Origin: an uncultured Bacteroidales bacterium
GTDB taxonomy: Bacteria > Bacteroidota > Bacteroidia > Bacteroidales > Muribaculaceae
Reading direction: 5' to 3'
Length of the DNA stretch: 64,000 bases
NCBI GenBank assembly: GCA_902760865.1
Contig: CACWID010000026.1
Coordinates: 1-64,000 of the forward strand
The first letter of the stretch is position 1; each line of letters begins with the position of its first letter. Below the pieces are notes generated by a model. It did not search any database and was not told the DNA's origin. It saw only the letters and a list, made by a program, of their open reading frames with translations. The position numbers and the translations under genes are program-made. This document shows positions 50,713 through 58,674 of this stretch, piece after piece.

Positions 50713-50905
50713 CAAAATAATTATTTAACCGACATATAAATCAAGCATTTTTTTGTAAAATAATTGTCATCATTGTTAATATGTAGCATTCTGATTCCAG
50801 TTAGGTTCTTCATCCCGGAGAAAAGTCTGCCGCTGAGGGCCGCCGCAATGCACCCAAACCGCCCGCTATTTTTGCGCTTGACATGGAAATCCCATTCCCT
50901 CAGAC

Positions 50906-50950
50906 AAAAAAAGGGAGCCACCACAGACTCCAAGTCCACAGTGGCCCATC
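50906..50950 (-). terminator. Probable minus-strand terminator downstream of trxB
   Basis: On the minus strand GGGCCAC...GTGGCTCCC forms a bulged stem followed by seven T. It lies beyond palindromic copy D from trxB. The rest of the 632-bp gap 50625-51256 is the promoter, this hairpin and copy D. Confidence 0.5.
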
Positions 50951-51017
50951 TTCAATAATCACGTTAACGTACTTTCGACGAAAAATGTTTTGTCAATCAG
51001 CGCGCCAGCAACTGAAG

Positions 51018-51196
51018 GAGTGCCAAAATTGCGACTCGGTAATATAACCGTGCTATCGCACGGGAAATTAAACAAATTTTTAAATTAAAATTAATATTAT
51101 ATTCATATTAATAAAAATTTTAAAAATAATTTGCTTAATTTGGCTTCGCCGAGCTAAAGGTTCCCGCCCAAAGGGCGGCTAAAACGGTGTCAAGTG
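51018..51196. repeat. Palindromic intergenic element, copy D (reversed orientation)
   Basis: GACTCGGTAATATAAC, CCGTGC-TATC-GCACGG, AAATTAAACAAATT, an AT core with an internal inverted repeat, AATTTGCTTAATTT, an extra GGCTTCGCC segment, and CCGCCC-AAA-GGGCGG. Hairpin order is as in copy A. Unlike the others it lies between two co-directional genes. Confidence 0.85.
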
Positions 51197-51256
51197 AAGT
51201 TTTGCAACGCCTTCAACCCAAGTATCAGCACTTTATTGGCGCCGAGCCTGGGTCAT

Positions 51257-52183
51257 TCAGGACAGGTACTGCTTCACGTCGATGGCGGCGCGGCAGCCTC
51301 CGGCGGCAGCCACGATGGCCTGACGGTAATGCGGGTCGGCAACATCGCCGGCGGCAAACACGCCCTCGACATTGGTCGCGGTGTTGTGGCCCGTCAGGCG
51401 GATGTAGCCCTGCTCGTCGAGGTCAACCTGTCCGCCCAGGAAGTCGGTGTTGGGACGGTGGCCGATGGCGAGGAAGAAGCCGTCGATAGCGATGTCGAAC
51501 AGTTCCTCCTTGTCGGTGCCCTTGTAGCGCACCAGGTGGGCGCCCTCCACACCGCCCTCGCCGAAGAGGCCCACGGTGTTGGTGTTGAACAGGATCTCGA
51601 TCTTCTCGTTCTCCTTGACGCGCTGCTGCATCGCCTCGCTGGCGCGCAGGTAGTCCTTGCGGACGATGAGATAGACCTTGCTGGCCAGGTGGCTCAGGTA
51701 GTCGGCCTCCTCACAGGCCGTGTCACCGCCGCCCACAACAGCCACGACCTTCTTGCGGTAGAAGAAGCCGTCGCAGGTCGCGCAGGCCGATACGCCCTGC
51801 CCTGCATACTTCGTCTCGTCGGGCAGGCCCAGGTACTTGGCCGTGGCACCCGTGGCCACGATGATGGTGTCAGCCGTCAGCTGCTCTCCGCCGTCCAGGG
51901 TGACGAGGAAGGGGCGCTGGCTCATGTCGATGCCTGTCACGAGGCCCGACTGCATCTTCGCGCCCAGGTTGACGGCCTGCTGGCGCATGTTGTCCATCAG
52001 CTGGAATCCGTCAATGCCCTCGGGGAAGCCGGGGAAATTCTCAATGGTAGTCGTCTGGGTCAACTGGCCGCCCACCTGCAGGCCCTCGATGAGCAGGCAG
52101 TCGATAGCGGAGCGCACCAGATAAATCGCTGCGGTATATCCGGCAGGGCCGGAACCGATAATCAAACATTGGGTATGGTTCAT
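51257..52183 (-). CDS. trxB: Thioredoxin-disulfide reductase
   Basis: A 308-residue low-molecular-weight flavoprotein. It uses NADPH to reduce thioredoxin. FAD site CLIIGSGPAGYTAAIYLVR, redox-active CATC (Cys134-Cys137) in GVSACATCDGFF, NADPH site VVGGGDTACEEADYL, and the second FAD motif GVFAAGDVADPHYRQAIVAAAGG. Length normal. It lies at the end of a run of same-strand genes including a TlpA-like thioredoxin, so the region serves thiol-disulfide exchange. Confidence 0.97.
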   Translation of the reverse strand: MNHTQCLIIGSGPAGYTAAIYLVRSAIDCLLIEGLQVGGQLTQTTTIENFPGFPEGIDGFQLMDNMRQQAVNLGAKMQSGLVTGIDMSQRPFLVTLDGGEQLTADTIIVATGATAKYLGLPDETKYAGQGVSACATCDGFFYRKKVVAVVGGGDTACEEADYLSHLASKVYLIVRKDYLRASEAMQQRVKENEKIEILFNTNTVGLFGEGGVEGAHLVRYKGTDKEELFDIAIDGFFLAIGHRPNTDFLGGQVDLDEQGYIRLTGHNTATNVEGVFAAGDVADPHYRQAIVAAAGGCRAAIDVKQYLS

Positions 52184-52187
52184 ATTT

Positions 52188-52241
52188 TTCAGTTTTTAGT
52201 TGTAAGTTGTCAGTTTTAAGTTGTCAGTTGGCAGTTGATTG
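52188..52241 (-). repeat. 7-nt tandem array after the 52256-53071 gene
   Basis: In the minus sense the units read CAACTGC, CAACTGA, CAACTTA, AAACTGA, CAACTTA, CAACTAA, AAACTGA: period 7, most carrying TGA or TAA. It fills the gap before trxB. Confidence 0.75.
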
Positions 52242-52255
52242 GTTGGTATGAATAC

Positions 52256-53071
52256 TTATTTGCTGCCAGACCGCATATCAGGGTACATGGCATCCTTGTT
52301 TTTTAAGTAATTCTCCATCGCCGCTTCTTTAGTAATCACACTCTGGATATACTCAGCTGCTCCGACCTTTTCAAGAGAATCAAGCTCCTCTTCATCAAAG
52401 CCGACTATCCGGGTAGAGAACTTTTCAAGGTCATTGTCAGACACTCCCATGATCTGCTTATTCAACTCATTGGCGGCCTTCATTCTATTGATTATATTGG
52501 ATGCATAGACCACAAAATAGCCGGAGTCAATGTTCAGCAAGCTATCCATATCAACCTTCAATTCCGAATCATTGAGCCCCAATTGCTTGTGGAAGGCATC
52601 AATAACCTCCTTCCGGAATTCTGCACGATCAATGTAACAGCGACTCACATTATCAATAAAGTCCGCTTTGCCAATCGTGCTCCAAGTGTCCACGTTAGAA
52701 GTGAAGATGCGCTCGGTGGTTTCGGCAAATTTAATCTGGGCGGGGTTTCTCTGAATCAGGTCGGCTTTGGCCAGGATGATGGGGCCGCTATACTTTCCCT
52801 GAAGTATCTTGAGTTGCAAATCGTCAAATTCCCTGAGGATGCTGTCCACCTTCTCCATCTGCAGGATGCTCGTGTCGATGTCATGGATGATCATCATCGC
52901 CATCTGACGCCGGGCCGCCAACTTCTGATGACGCTCTATCAGATAGGCTGTGCCGAATGTGAGTACAATCGAGATGCTGGTGGCGAGAATCGTCAGCAGC
53001 AACTCCTTTACCCAACTGCGCTTCACATTGGGCTTCTTGCCAAATTTGGGCATTCTGACCTTGACGTTCAT
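52256..53071 (-). CDS. Single-TM protein, paralogue 1 of a tandem pair
   Basis: A 271-residue protein. Basic cytoplasmic N-terminus (VRMPKFGKKPNVKRSWVKE), one transmembrane helix (LLLTILATSISIVLTFGTAYLI), then a helical extracytoplasmic domain (RHQKLAARRQMAMMIIHDIDTSILQMEKVDSILREF, FAETTERIFTSNVDTWSTIGKADFIDNVSRCYIDRAEF). I do not recognise a named family; the layout resembles DUF6090-like proteins of Bacteroidetes. It is about half identical by eye to the gene directly upstream. Confidence 0.8.
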   Translation of the reverse strand: MNVKVRMPKFGKKPNVKRSWVKELLLTILATSISIVLTFGTAYLIERHQKLAARRQMAMMIIHDIDTSILQMEKVDSILREFDDLQLKILQGKYSGPIILAKADLIQRNPAQIKFAETTERIFTSNVDTWSTIGKADFIDNVSRCYIDRAEFRKEVIDAFHKQLGLNDSELKVDMDSLLNIDSGYFVVYASNIINRMKAANELNKQIMGVSDNDLEKFSTRIVGFDEEELDSLEKVGAAEYIQSVITKEAAMENYLKNKDAMYPDMRSGSK

Positions 53072-53134
53072 GATACAATAAAATGCTTAAGTTAAGTTAT
53101 CTATATATTTTGTCTTGTCGGTCTTTATTCTTGT

Positions 53135-53944
53135 TCAATCCTCATCGGGATACATGGTGGCTCTATTCTTACGGAAGTTTTCCATTGCATGACCTCTCCT
53201 CTCAATATCTTGCAAGTACTCTTCATTTACAGCGTCGTACAGGGAATCAAGATCTGATCGTTCATAACCAATCATCTTGGTATTGAACTTTGCATAATCC
53301 TTTTCTGAAATTCCCATGATTCGCTTATTCAACTCATTGGCAGCCTTAATCTCATTGATTAATCCCGATGCGATAGCCACATAATACTCGGATTTAACTG
53401 CCAGCAGGTCTTCCAGTTTCGCTAAATCGTTGTCGTCTTTGGGCTTAACCAACTCATGAAAATCATCAATGATCTCCTGCTTAAACTCGTCACGAAGGAT
53501 GTAACAACCGCTCACGTTGTCGATAAAGTCCACCTTGCCTATCGTGCTCCAAGTGTCCACGTTGGAAGTGAAGATGCGCTGGGTCGTTTCGGCAAACTTG
53601 ATGTACGAGGGGTCGTAGTTAGACAGCATGATATTGGCGAATTCCAAAGATTCGGTGTACTTGCCCTCAAGTATCTCAAATTGCAGATTACGGAATTCCC
53701 TAAGGATGCTATCGACCTGCTCCATCTCCTTGATGGTCTCGTCGATGTCATGGATGACCATCATCGCCATCTTGCGCTGAGCCACCTTCTTGTGATGGTT
53801 ATCTATCAGATTGGCGGTGCCAAAGGTAAGCACAATCGAGATGCTGGTGGCAAGAATTGTCATCAACAACTCCCGCACCCAATAGCCACGAGGCCGTGGC
53901 GTTCGGGTGAATTTAGGCATCCTGACCTTGATCTTAGGGTTCAT
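53135..53944 (-). CDS. Single-TM protein, paralogue 2 of a tandem pair
   Basis: A 269-residue paralogue of the downstream gene with the same layout: KVRMPKFTRTPRPRGYWVRE, LLMTILATSISIVLTFGTANLI, KKVAQRKMAMMVIHDIDETIKEMEQVDSILREF and FAETTQRIFTSNVDTWSTIGKVDFIDNVSGCYI. The conserved core FAETTxRIFTSNVDTWSTIGKxDFIDNVS is nearly unchanged while the C-terminal half has drifted, so this is a tandem duplication with constraint on the middle. Function unknown. Confidence 0.8.
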   Translation of the reverse strand: MNPKIKVRMPKFTRTPRPRGYWVRELLMTILATSISIVLTFGTANLIDNHHKKVAQRKMAMMVIHDIDETIKEMEQVDSILREFRNLQFEILEGKYTESLEFANIMLSNYDPSYIKFAETTQRIFTSNVDTWSTIGKVDFIDNVSGCYILRDEFKQEIIDDFHELVKPKDDNDLAKLEDLLAVKSEYYVAIASGLINEIKAANELNKRIMGISEKDYAKFNTKMIGYERSDLDSLYDAVNEEYLQDIERRGHAMENFRKNRATMYPDED

Positions 53945-54006
53945 GGTTCACTTGTTTTTAGTTGTAACTACAATTCTCTTGCTTGTAACCGTTCCTGGTC
54001 GCCTCA

Positions 54007-55122
54007 TTACTTCAGGACCTCGTCGAGGAAGTCATAGAAGGCGGGAGACTCGCCCACAACGACCTTGGCTATACGGCCCTCGGGGTCGAGGATGATCTTG
54101 GTGGGGAAGCTGTCCACGTGGTACAGCTCCAGCGGGTTGTCGCTGTTCTCGTCTTCCATGTCCACATACACGTGCAGCCAGGGCAGCTCGTGCTTGGCGA
54201 CAGCGCCTTTCCACTTCTCGACGGTGTCGTTGCAGTCCACACCCAGGATCTCGAGTTTGTCCTGATACTTGGCGTAGTATTCCTTCATCTTGGGCATGCC
54301 CTTGATGCACCAGATGCACCACGAGCCCCAGAAGTCGAGAACCACCCACTTGCCACGCAGCGAACTCAGTGTCAGCGGCTTGCCGTTGATGTCCATCAGC
54401 GTGAAGTCGGGAGCCTCACTACCCTTCTGGCCATACTTTGCGGCCTCTTTCAGGGCATGGTCGAGTTTTTCCTTGTACAGGTTGGAAGCCACACCATTAC
54501 GGACACGCTCGGACAGCAGTGCGATGGCAGGCTCGAGGTACTCGAGTTCCTCGGGCAGATCATCAATCAGGGCGGCAGCGGCATCCTGGTCGGGATGCGC
54601 CTTGATATAGCCCATCACGGCATCAGATAACTTCTGCAGCAATACATTTACGTTCTTCTGATAATAATCCATCAATTCGTCTTCAGAAACGCCGGCTGCC
54701 ACTTTTTCTTGGAGAACCTTCATGAACTCTTCACCTTCCTTGTCAATGGGTTCAACCACTTTCTTTGCCTCGTTATAATCCACATAGAACTGGGAACCGC
54801 CCAGCTGCTTATTACCATCGGCATCCATCGTGACGACGAGCGTCTCGCCCGGGATGGCAGGAAGCTTGATATCACCTTTTTCCTCATTCGAACGCCCTGT
54901 AAACCAGCGTCCTATGGTCAGATATTTCGCTTCCTTGAGGTCAAACGTCACCTCAAGCATCTCGCCAGTGACAGCACGAGTCTGCCCACCAAGGTCAGGG
55001 AGGGCAAAGAATGCCGAGTCTCCGACAAAATCAAAGGTACCCTTCACCGTGAATTTACCGTCCTGGGCCATCATGCCCAACGCCATCATGCCCGCGAGCA
55101 TGGAAATGATTAATTTTTTCAT
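54007..55122 (-). CDS. TlpA-like thioredoxin-domain protein
   Basis: A 371-residue exported protein with signal MKKLIISMLAGMMALGMMAQ. Residues 22-215 are the N-terminal beta/helical region usual in Bacteroidetes TlpA-like proteins (KGTFDFVGDSAFFALPDL...LGGSQFYVDYNEA). Residues 235-371 are an AhpC/TSA-TlpA thioredoxin fold (APDFTLMDINGKPLTLSSLRGKWVVLDFWGSWCIWCIKGMP). The active site is WCIWC (Cys269, Cys272) rather than the more frequent WCxPC, so its redox potential may be unusual; the cis-Pro is in DSFPTKII. Likely periplasmic disulfide reductase, perhaps fed by the DsbD-like protein encoded nearby. Confidence 0.9.
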   Translation of the reverse strand: MKKLIISMLAGMMALGMMAQDGKFTVKGTFDFVGDSAFFALPDLGGQTRAVTGEMLEVTFDLKEAKYLTIGRWFTGRSNEEKGDIKLPAIPGETLVVTMDADGNKQLGGSQFYVDYNEAKKVVEPIDKEGEEFMKVLQEKVAAGVSEDELMDYYQKNVNVLLQKLSDAVMGYIKAHPDQDAAAALIDDLPEELEYLEPAIALLSERVRNGVASNLYKEKLDHALKEAAKYGQKGSEAPDFTLMDINGKPLTLSSLRGKWVVLDFWGSWCIWCIKGMPKMKEYYAKYQDKLEILGVDCNDTVEKWKGAVAKHELPWLHVYVDMEDENSDNPLELYHVDSFPTKIILDPEGRIAKVVVGESPAFYDFLDEVLK

Positions 55123-55208
55123 ATCAGACGTTATATTTTAGTTTCGATTAAATCACAATGCAAATCAACATATAATCGTGAGATTTGCAAAATGAAAACA
55201 TATTAATT

Positions 55209-55874
55209 TTAAGGTTGAGGCTTCATCGGCATCATCCGCAATCTCTCTCTTGCCTCGGCAAGTCTTGCCTTATACAAGTTGGCGGCCACACTATTATTCA
55301 CTCGCTCGAGCAGCGCATAATGGCCAATCTCAAGAGTCTCATCTCCGGCAAAAAGTCCCAACAGTGCTGCCGATGCTTCCTTGTCGGGATGATTTTCGAC
55401 ATACGACAATAAGGCATCTTGATATTTTTCAAGCACTTCCAGATACCGATCACTATGAGCATCCACTTCAAAAAGCTCAATCGCTTGAGGCTCGATAGCC
55501 TGTACAGCTTCATCATAATCAATATAGAACTGCGAGCCACCCAAACAGTAATAAGGATCAGCCTCCATATAAAAAATGACCGTATCGCCAGGAATGGCTG
55601 GTACTGTATAATGTCTCTGGTAACCCTCTCGGCCGTCGTCCACAATGAGCTTAGCAGCATCCTTCAGATCAAACGACAATTCCAACATGTCACCACTCGG
55701 GGCAAGAGTCTCCTCGTACAGGAGTTTATAATCACAATCAATGATCTGAAATGTCACTGAGTCGCCCTCGTTCTCGACAAGAAACCAGCCCTGTACTGTG
55801 AATTTTCCACCCTGGGCCATCACGCCCAGCGCCACTGAGGCCAAGAGCACGGTCAACATCAATTTCTTCATCAT
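55209..55874 (-). CDS. Truncated paralogue of the TlpA-like protein (no thioredoxin domain)
   Basis: A 221-residue exported protein (signal MMKKLMLTVLLASVALGVMAQ) matching only the first part of the neighbouring TlpA-like protein: GGKFTVQGWF, GDMLELSFDLKDAAKLIV, VPAIPGDTVIFYMEADPYYCLGGSQFYIDYDEAVQAIEP, ERVNNSVAANLYKARLAEA. It stops where the thioredoxin fold would begin, ending MMPMKPQP. Either a gene that lost its catalytic domain after duplication or a stand-alone binding partner. The reading frame is intact, so it may still be used. Confidence 0.82.
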   Translation of the reverse strand: MMKKLMLTVLLASVALGVMAQGGKFTVQGWFLVENEGDSVTFQIIDCDYKLLYEETLAPSGDMLELSFDLKDAAKLIVDDGREGYQRHYTVPAIPGDTVIFYMEADPYYCLGGSQFYIDYDEAVQAIEPQAIELFEVDAHSDRYLEVLEKYQDALLSYVENHPDKEASAALLGLFAGDETLEIGHYALLERVNNSVAANLYKARLAEARERLRMMPMKPQP

Positions 55875-55975
55875 AAGCTTTTTATCACTTTGGCGTTTAT
55901 TGTGGCAAAGATAATAAAAATATATGTGACAATGAGAAATATCGTCCTATTTATATTCATTATGAGATTTTTTCT

Positions 55976-55983
55976 TAATTTTG
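55976..55983 (+). promoter_or_regulatory. -7 box TAATTTTG of the dsbD-like gene
   Basis: Perfect TAnnTTTG 39 bp before the ATG at 56023. Confidence 0.55.
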
Positions 55984-56022
55984 CAGATTAAACATTTACA
56001 TATAACCAAAAGATTGAAATAG

Positions 56023-58059
56023 ATGATGAAGAAGATTGCGACATTGTTGACGATGGTGACGGTGGCCATGATAGCCGTTGCCCAGATGGCTAATCCCGTC
56101 ACGTTTACTTCCCAACTCAAGACCACCAACGGCTCCAGCGAGGGCGAAATTGTCTTTACAGGTAAAATCGACAAGGGCTGGCATGTGTATTCCACCAACC
56201 TGGGCGATGCAGGACCCACTGAGGCATCCATTACCTTCCACAAGAAGGACGGTGTGGAACCAGTGGGTAAACTTAAGGCTGTAGGCAAGGAAATCTCTAA
56301 GTTCGACGAGATGTTCGGCGCCAAACTTCGTTACTTTGAAAATAACGTGCAGTTCGTGCAGAAGGTGAAGTTCACCAAGCCCAACTATGATATTGATGCC
56401 GACCTGGAGTACGGCGCATGCAACGACCAGTCGTGCCTGCCGCCGTCGAGCGTAAGCCTCAAGAAGGCAGGCAAGTCACCTGCCGTTGACGGTGAGGCCG
56501 ACAAGAACAAGGAGGAAGAGAACAAGGCAAAGGCTGAGGCCGAAGCCAAGGCCAAAGCCGACTCGCTCGCAGCCCTGGCAGCCGCAGCTGCCGATAGTGC
56601 CGCGATGGTCCCTCCCGTCGATAGTGCGGCACTTGCAGCCCTCGACCATGATGCGCTGTGGAAACCCGTCGTGGGTGACATCCAAGCCATCGACGGCACC
56701 GCTGGTGGCAGCAGTAGCCGCTCGCTGTGGTACATCTTCCTGCTGGGTCTGCTGGGCGGATTGGTGGCACTGTTCACGCCGTGTGTTTGGCCCATCATCC
56801 CCATGACGGTGAGCTTCTTCCTCAAGCGTGCTAAGAATGATAAGAAAAAGGGCATCAAGGATGCTATCACCTATGGCATCTCGATTGTCGTCATCTACCT
56901 GGCTCTGGGCCTGATCGTGACCGCTATCTTCGGTCCCAGTGCGCTGAACGCCCTCTCGACCAACGCGGTGTTCAACATCTTCCTGTGCCTGCTGCTCGTG
57001 GTATTCGCGCTGTCGTTCTTCGGCATGTTCGAGATCAAGCTGCCCAGCAAGTGGTCTAACGCCGTCGACAACAAGGCCAGCAGCACCAGCGGCCTGCTGT
57101 CCATCTTCCTGATGGCCTTCACGCTGGCCCTGGTATCCTTCTCCTGCACGGGTCCCATCATCGGCTTCCTGCTGGTAGATTTCGCCACCAGCGGCAACTT
57201 CTGGGGTCCCGCCATCGGCATGCTGGGCTTCGCGTTGGCCCTGGCCCTGCCGTTCACGCTGTTTGCCCTCTTCCCCTCGTGGCTGAAGTCGGCTCCCAAG
57301 TCAGGCGGTTGGATGAACATCCTCAAGGTCGTGCTCGGCTTCATCGAGCTGGCCTTCGCCTGCAAGTTCTTCTCGGTAGCCGACCTCGCCTACGGCTGGC
57401 ACCTGATGGACCGCGAGGTGTTCCTGTGCCTGTGGATCGCCATCTTCGGTCTGCTGGGCCTCTACCTCATCGGCAAACTCAAATTCCAGAGCGACATCGT
57501 CATGCCGGGTGACGAGACCAAGCCCATGCCCGTGGTCTGCATCATGGGCGGCCTGATCTCCCTGGCATTCGCCATCTATATGATTCCCGGGCTGTGGGGC
57601 GCACCGTGCAAGGCCGTGAGCGCCTTTGCACCGCCCATGAACACCCAGGACTTCAACCTCAACACCAAGGAGGTGCGCGCCGCCTACACCCTTCGGCTGC
57701 GTGAACTGCCGCAAGATGGAGGCCGCCGTGTGGACCGATCCCAGCGTGGCCGACAAGCTGAACAAGGACTACGTGCTCATCTCGCTGTTCGTGGACGACA
57801 AGCGCCCGCTGCCCGAGCCCATCGAGGTGACCGAGGCGACCGGCGAGACGCGCACCCTGCGCACCATCGGCGACAAGTGGAGTTACCTGCAGCGCTACAA
57901 GTTCGGCAGCAACACGCAGCCGTTCTACGTGTGCGTCGACCCGCAGGGCAACGCGCTGAGCGGCTCGTTCAGCTACAAGGAGGACGTCCCCGCCTTCCTC
58001 GAGTTCCTGGACGGCGGCCTCGACAAATTCCGACAATAAGCAGACACAAAAAAACATAA
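56023..58059 (+). CDS. DsbD-family thiol:disulfide interchange protein, frameshifted near the C-terminus
   Basis: Signal peptide (about 1-20), DsbD N-terminal domain (about 22-148) with the redox pair in GACNDQSCLPP (Cys133, Cys138), an Ala/Lys/Glu-rich coil (about 160-205), then the multi-helix core. The membrane cysteines are intact: FTPCVWP (Cys254) and SFSCTGP (Cys375). DsbD carries electrons from cytoplasmic thioredoxin to periplasmic proteins. After TQDFNLNTKEVRAAYT (about residue 556) the frame turns into Arg-rich nonsense to a stop at 58059. The true C-terminal thioredoxin domain continues in another frame from 57692. This is a real lesion or a sequencing/assembly error. Confidence 0.85.
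   Translation: MMKKIATLLTMVTVAMIAVAQMANPVTFTSQLKTTNGSSEGEIVFTGKIDKGWHVYSTNLGDAGPTEASITFHKKDGVEPVGKLKAVGKEISKFDEMFGAKLRYFENNVQFVQKVKFTKPNYDIDADLEYGACNDQSCLPPSSVSLKKAGKSPAVDGEADKNKEEENKAKAEAEAKAKADSLAALAAAAADSAAMVPPVDSAALAALDHDALWKPVVGDIQAIDGTAGGSSSRSLWYIFLLGLLGGLVALFTPCVWPIIPMTVSFFLKRAKNDKKKGIKDAITYGISIVVIYLALGLIVTAIFGPSALNALSTNAVFNIFLCLLLVVFALSFFGMFEIKLPSKWSNAVDNKASSTSGLLSIFLMAFTLALVSFSCTGPIIGFLLVDFATSGNFWGPAIGMLGFALALALPFTLFALFPSWLKSAPKSGGWMNILKVVLGFIELAFACKFFSVADLAYGWHLMDREVFLCLWIAIFGLLGLYLIGKLKFQSDIVMPGDETKPMPVVCIMGGLISLAFAIYMIPGLWGAPCKAVSAFAPPMNTQDFNLNTKEVRAAYTLRLRELPQDGGRRVDRSQRGRQAEQGLRAHLAVRGRQAPAARAHRGDRGDRRDAHPAHHRRQVELPAALQVRQQHAAVLRVRRPAGQRAERLVQLQGGRPRLPRVPGRRPRQIPTISRHKKT
57692..58039 (+). 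pseudogene. Out-of-frame C-terminal thioredoxin domain of the DsbD-like gene
   Basis: Read one base out of phase with the main frame, this part encodes FGCVNCRKMEAAVWTDPSVADKLNKDYVLISLFVDDK...NTQPFYVCVDPQGNALSGSFSYKEDVPAFLEFLDGGLDKFRQ. This is the family's C-terminal domain with its CVNC active site, ending at TAA 58039. Family members carry about 25 more residues between the EVRAAY-like segment and FGCVNC. The junction near 57690 thus appears to be a deletion that is not a multiple of three, not just a single-base slip. Confidence 0.8.
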
Positions 58060-58653
58060 ACCGCCCTAAAGGGCGGGAAATTAAACAAATTTAATTTTTA
58101 AAATTTTTATAGGTAATGACAGCCGAGGAGCATAACAAGTTTTATTATTTCTTTCATGACATCACTGGAGAAGCCATGCAGGTTCACAGTGAATATCATG
58201 AGGGATTGCTTGAATCGGCTTATGAGGCAGCCTTGGAATACTTACTTAAACTCAAGGGCTATCATGTAGAACGGCAGGTCTATTTACCTATATATTGGAA
58301 AGATGTGCAACTCAACCAACACTATTGCATGGATCTTGTGATCAATAGCAATACCATAGTTGAGCTTAAGGCAAGTAGCAATATCGCGCTTCCACATCGC
58401 AAGCAGTTATGGAATTATCTGAATCTGACCCACATGCCCTATGGTATGCTCATGAACTTTGGAGCTAAGAGCTTTTATAGTGAATGGTACCATCGACATG
58501 AAGACGGCACCATTGAGAAAATCAACTGGCGAGATCCAATTCAAGAACAGATTGACGCCAAAATGGAAGAAGCATTAAAATCCAGTCATTCTTAAATAAT
58601 AATTTTAAAACATAATTTGTTTAATTTCCCGTGCGAAGCACGGTTATATATAA
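58059..58653. repeat. Palindromic intergenic element, copy E, with a gene inside
   Basis: Left half CCGCCC-TAAA-GGGCGG then GAAATTAAACAAATTT (58059-58110); right half AATTTGTTTAATTTCC then CCGTGC-GAA-GCACGG-TTATATA (58612-58650). Instead of the usual 50-80 bp AT core, a 480-bp GxxExxY gene separates the halves. The outer TGTGTCAT arms are not visible. Confidence 0.85.
58116..58595 (+). CDS. GxxExxY protein (PD-(D/E)xK nuclease-like)
   Basis: A 159-residue protein with the family signature GLLESAY (Gly30, Glu33, Tyr36) and a nuclease-like core: DLVINSNTIVELKAS gives Asp73, Glu83 and Lys85 in the D-(x)n-ExK layout. The family is annotated as GxxExxY / PDDEXK_3; its biological role is not established. 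Its codon usage and AT content differ from neighbours, and it sits exactly inside a palindromic element, so it looks like cargo of, or the enzyme for, that element. The start codon is seven bases after the AT-rich left half. Confidence 0.9.
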   Translation: MTAEEHNKFYYFFHDITGEAMQVHSEYHEGLLESAYEAALEYLLKLKGYHVERQVYLPIYWKDVQLNQHYCMDLVINSNTIVELKASSNIALPHRKQLWNYLNLTHMPYGMLMNFGAKSFYSEWYHRHEDGTIEKINWRDPIQEQIDAKMEEALKSSHS

Positions 58654-58674
58654 GAACTAACTGCAAATAGAAAT

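Noticed and set aside
56476-56770. Small frames in the lysine/alanine-rich part of the dsbD-like gene
   Set aside because: They follow from the repetitive AAGGCC-type codons of the coil region and have no start context or motif of their own.
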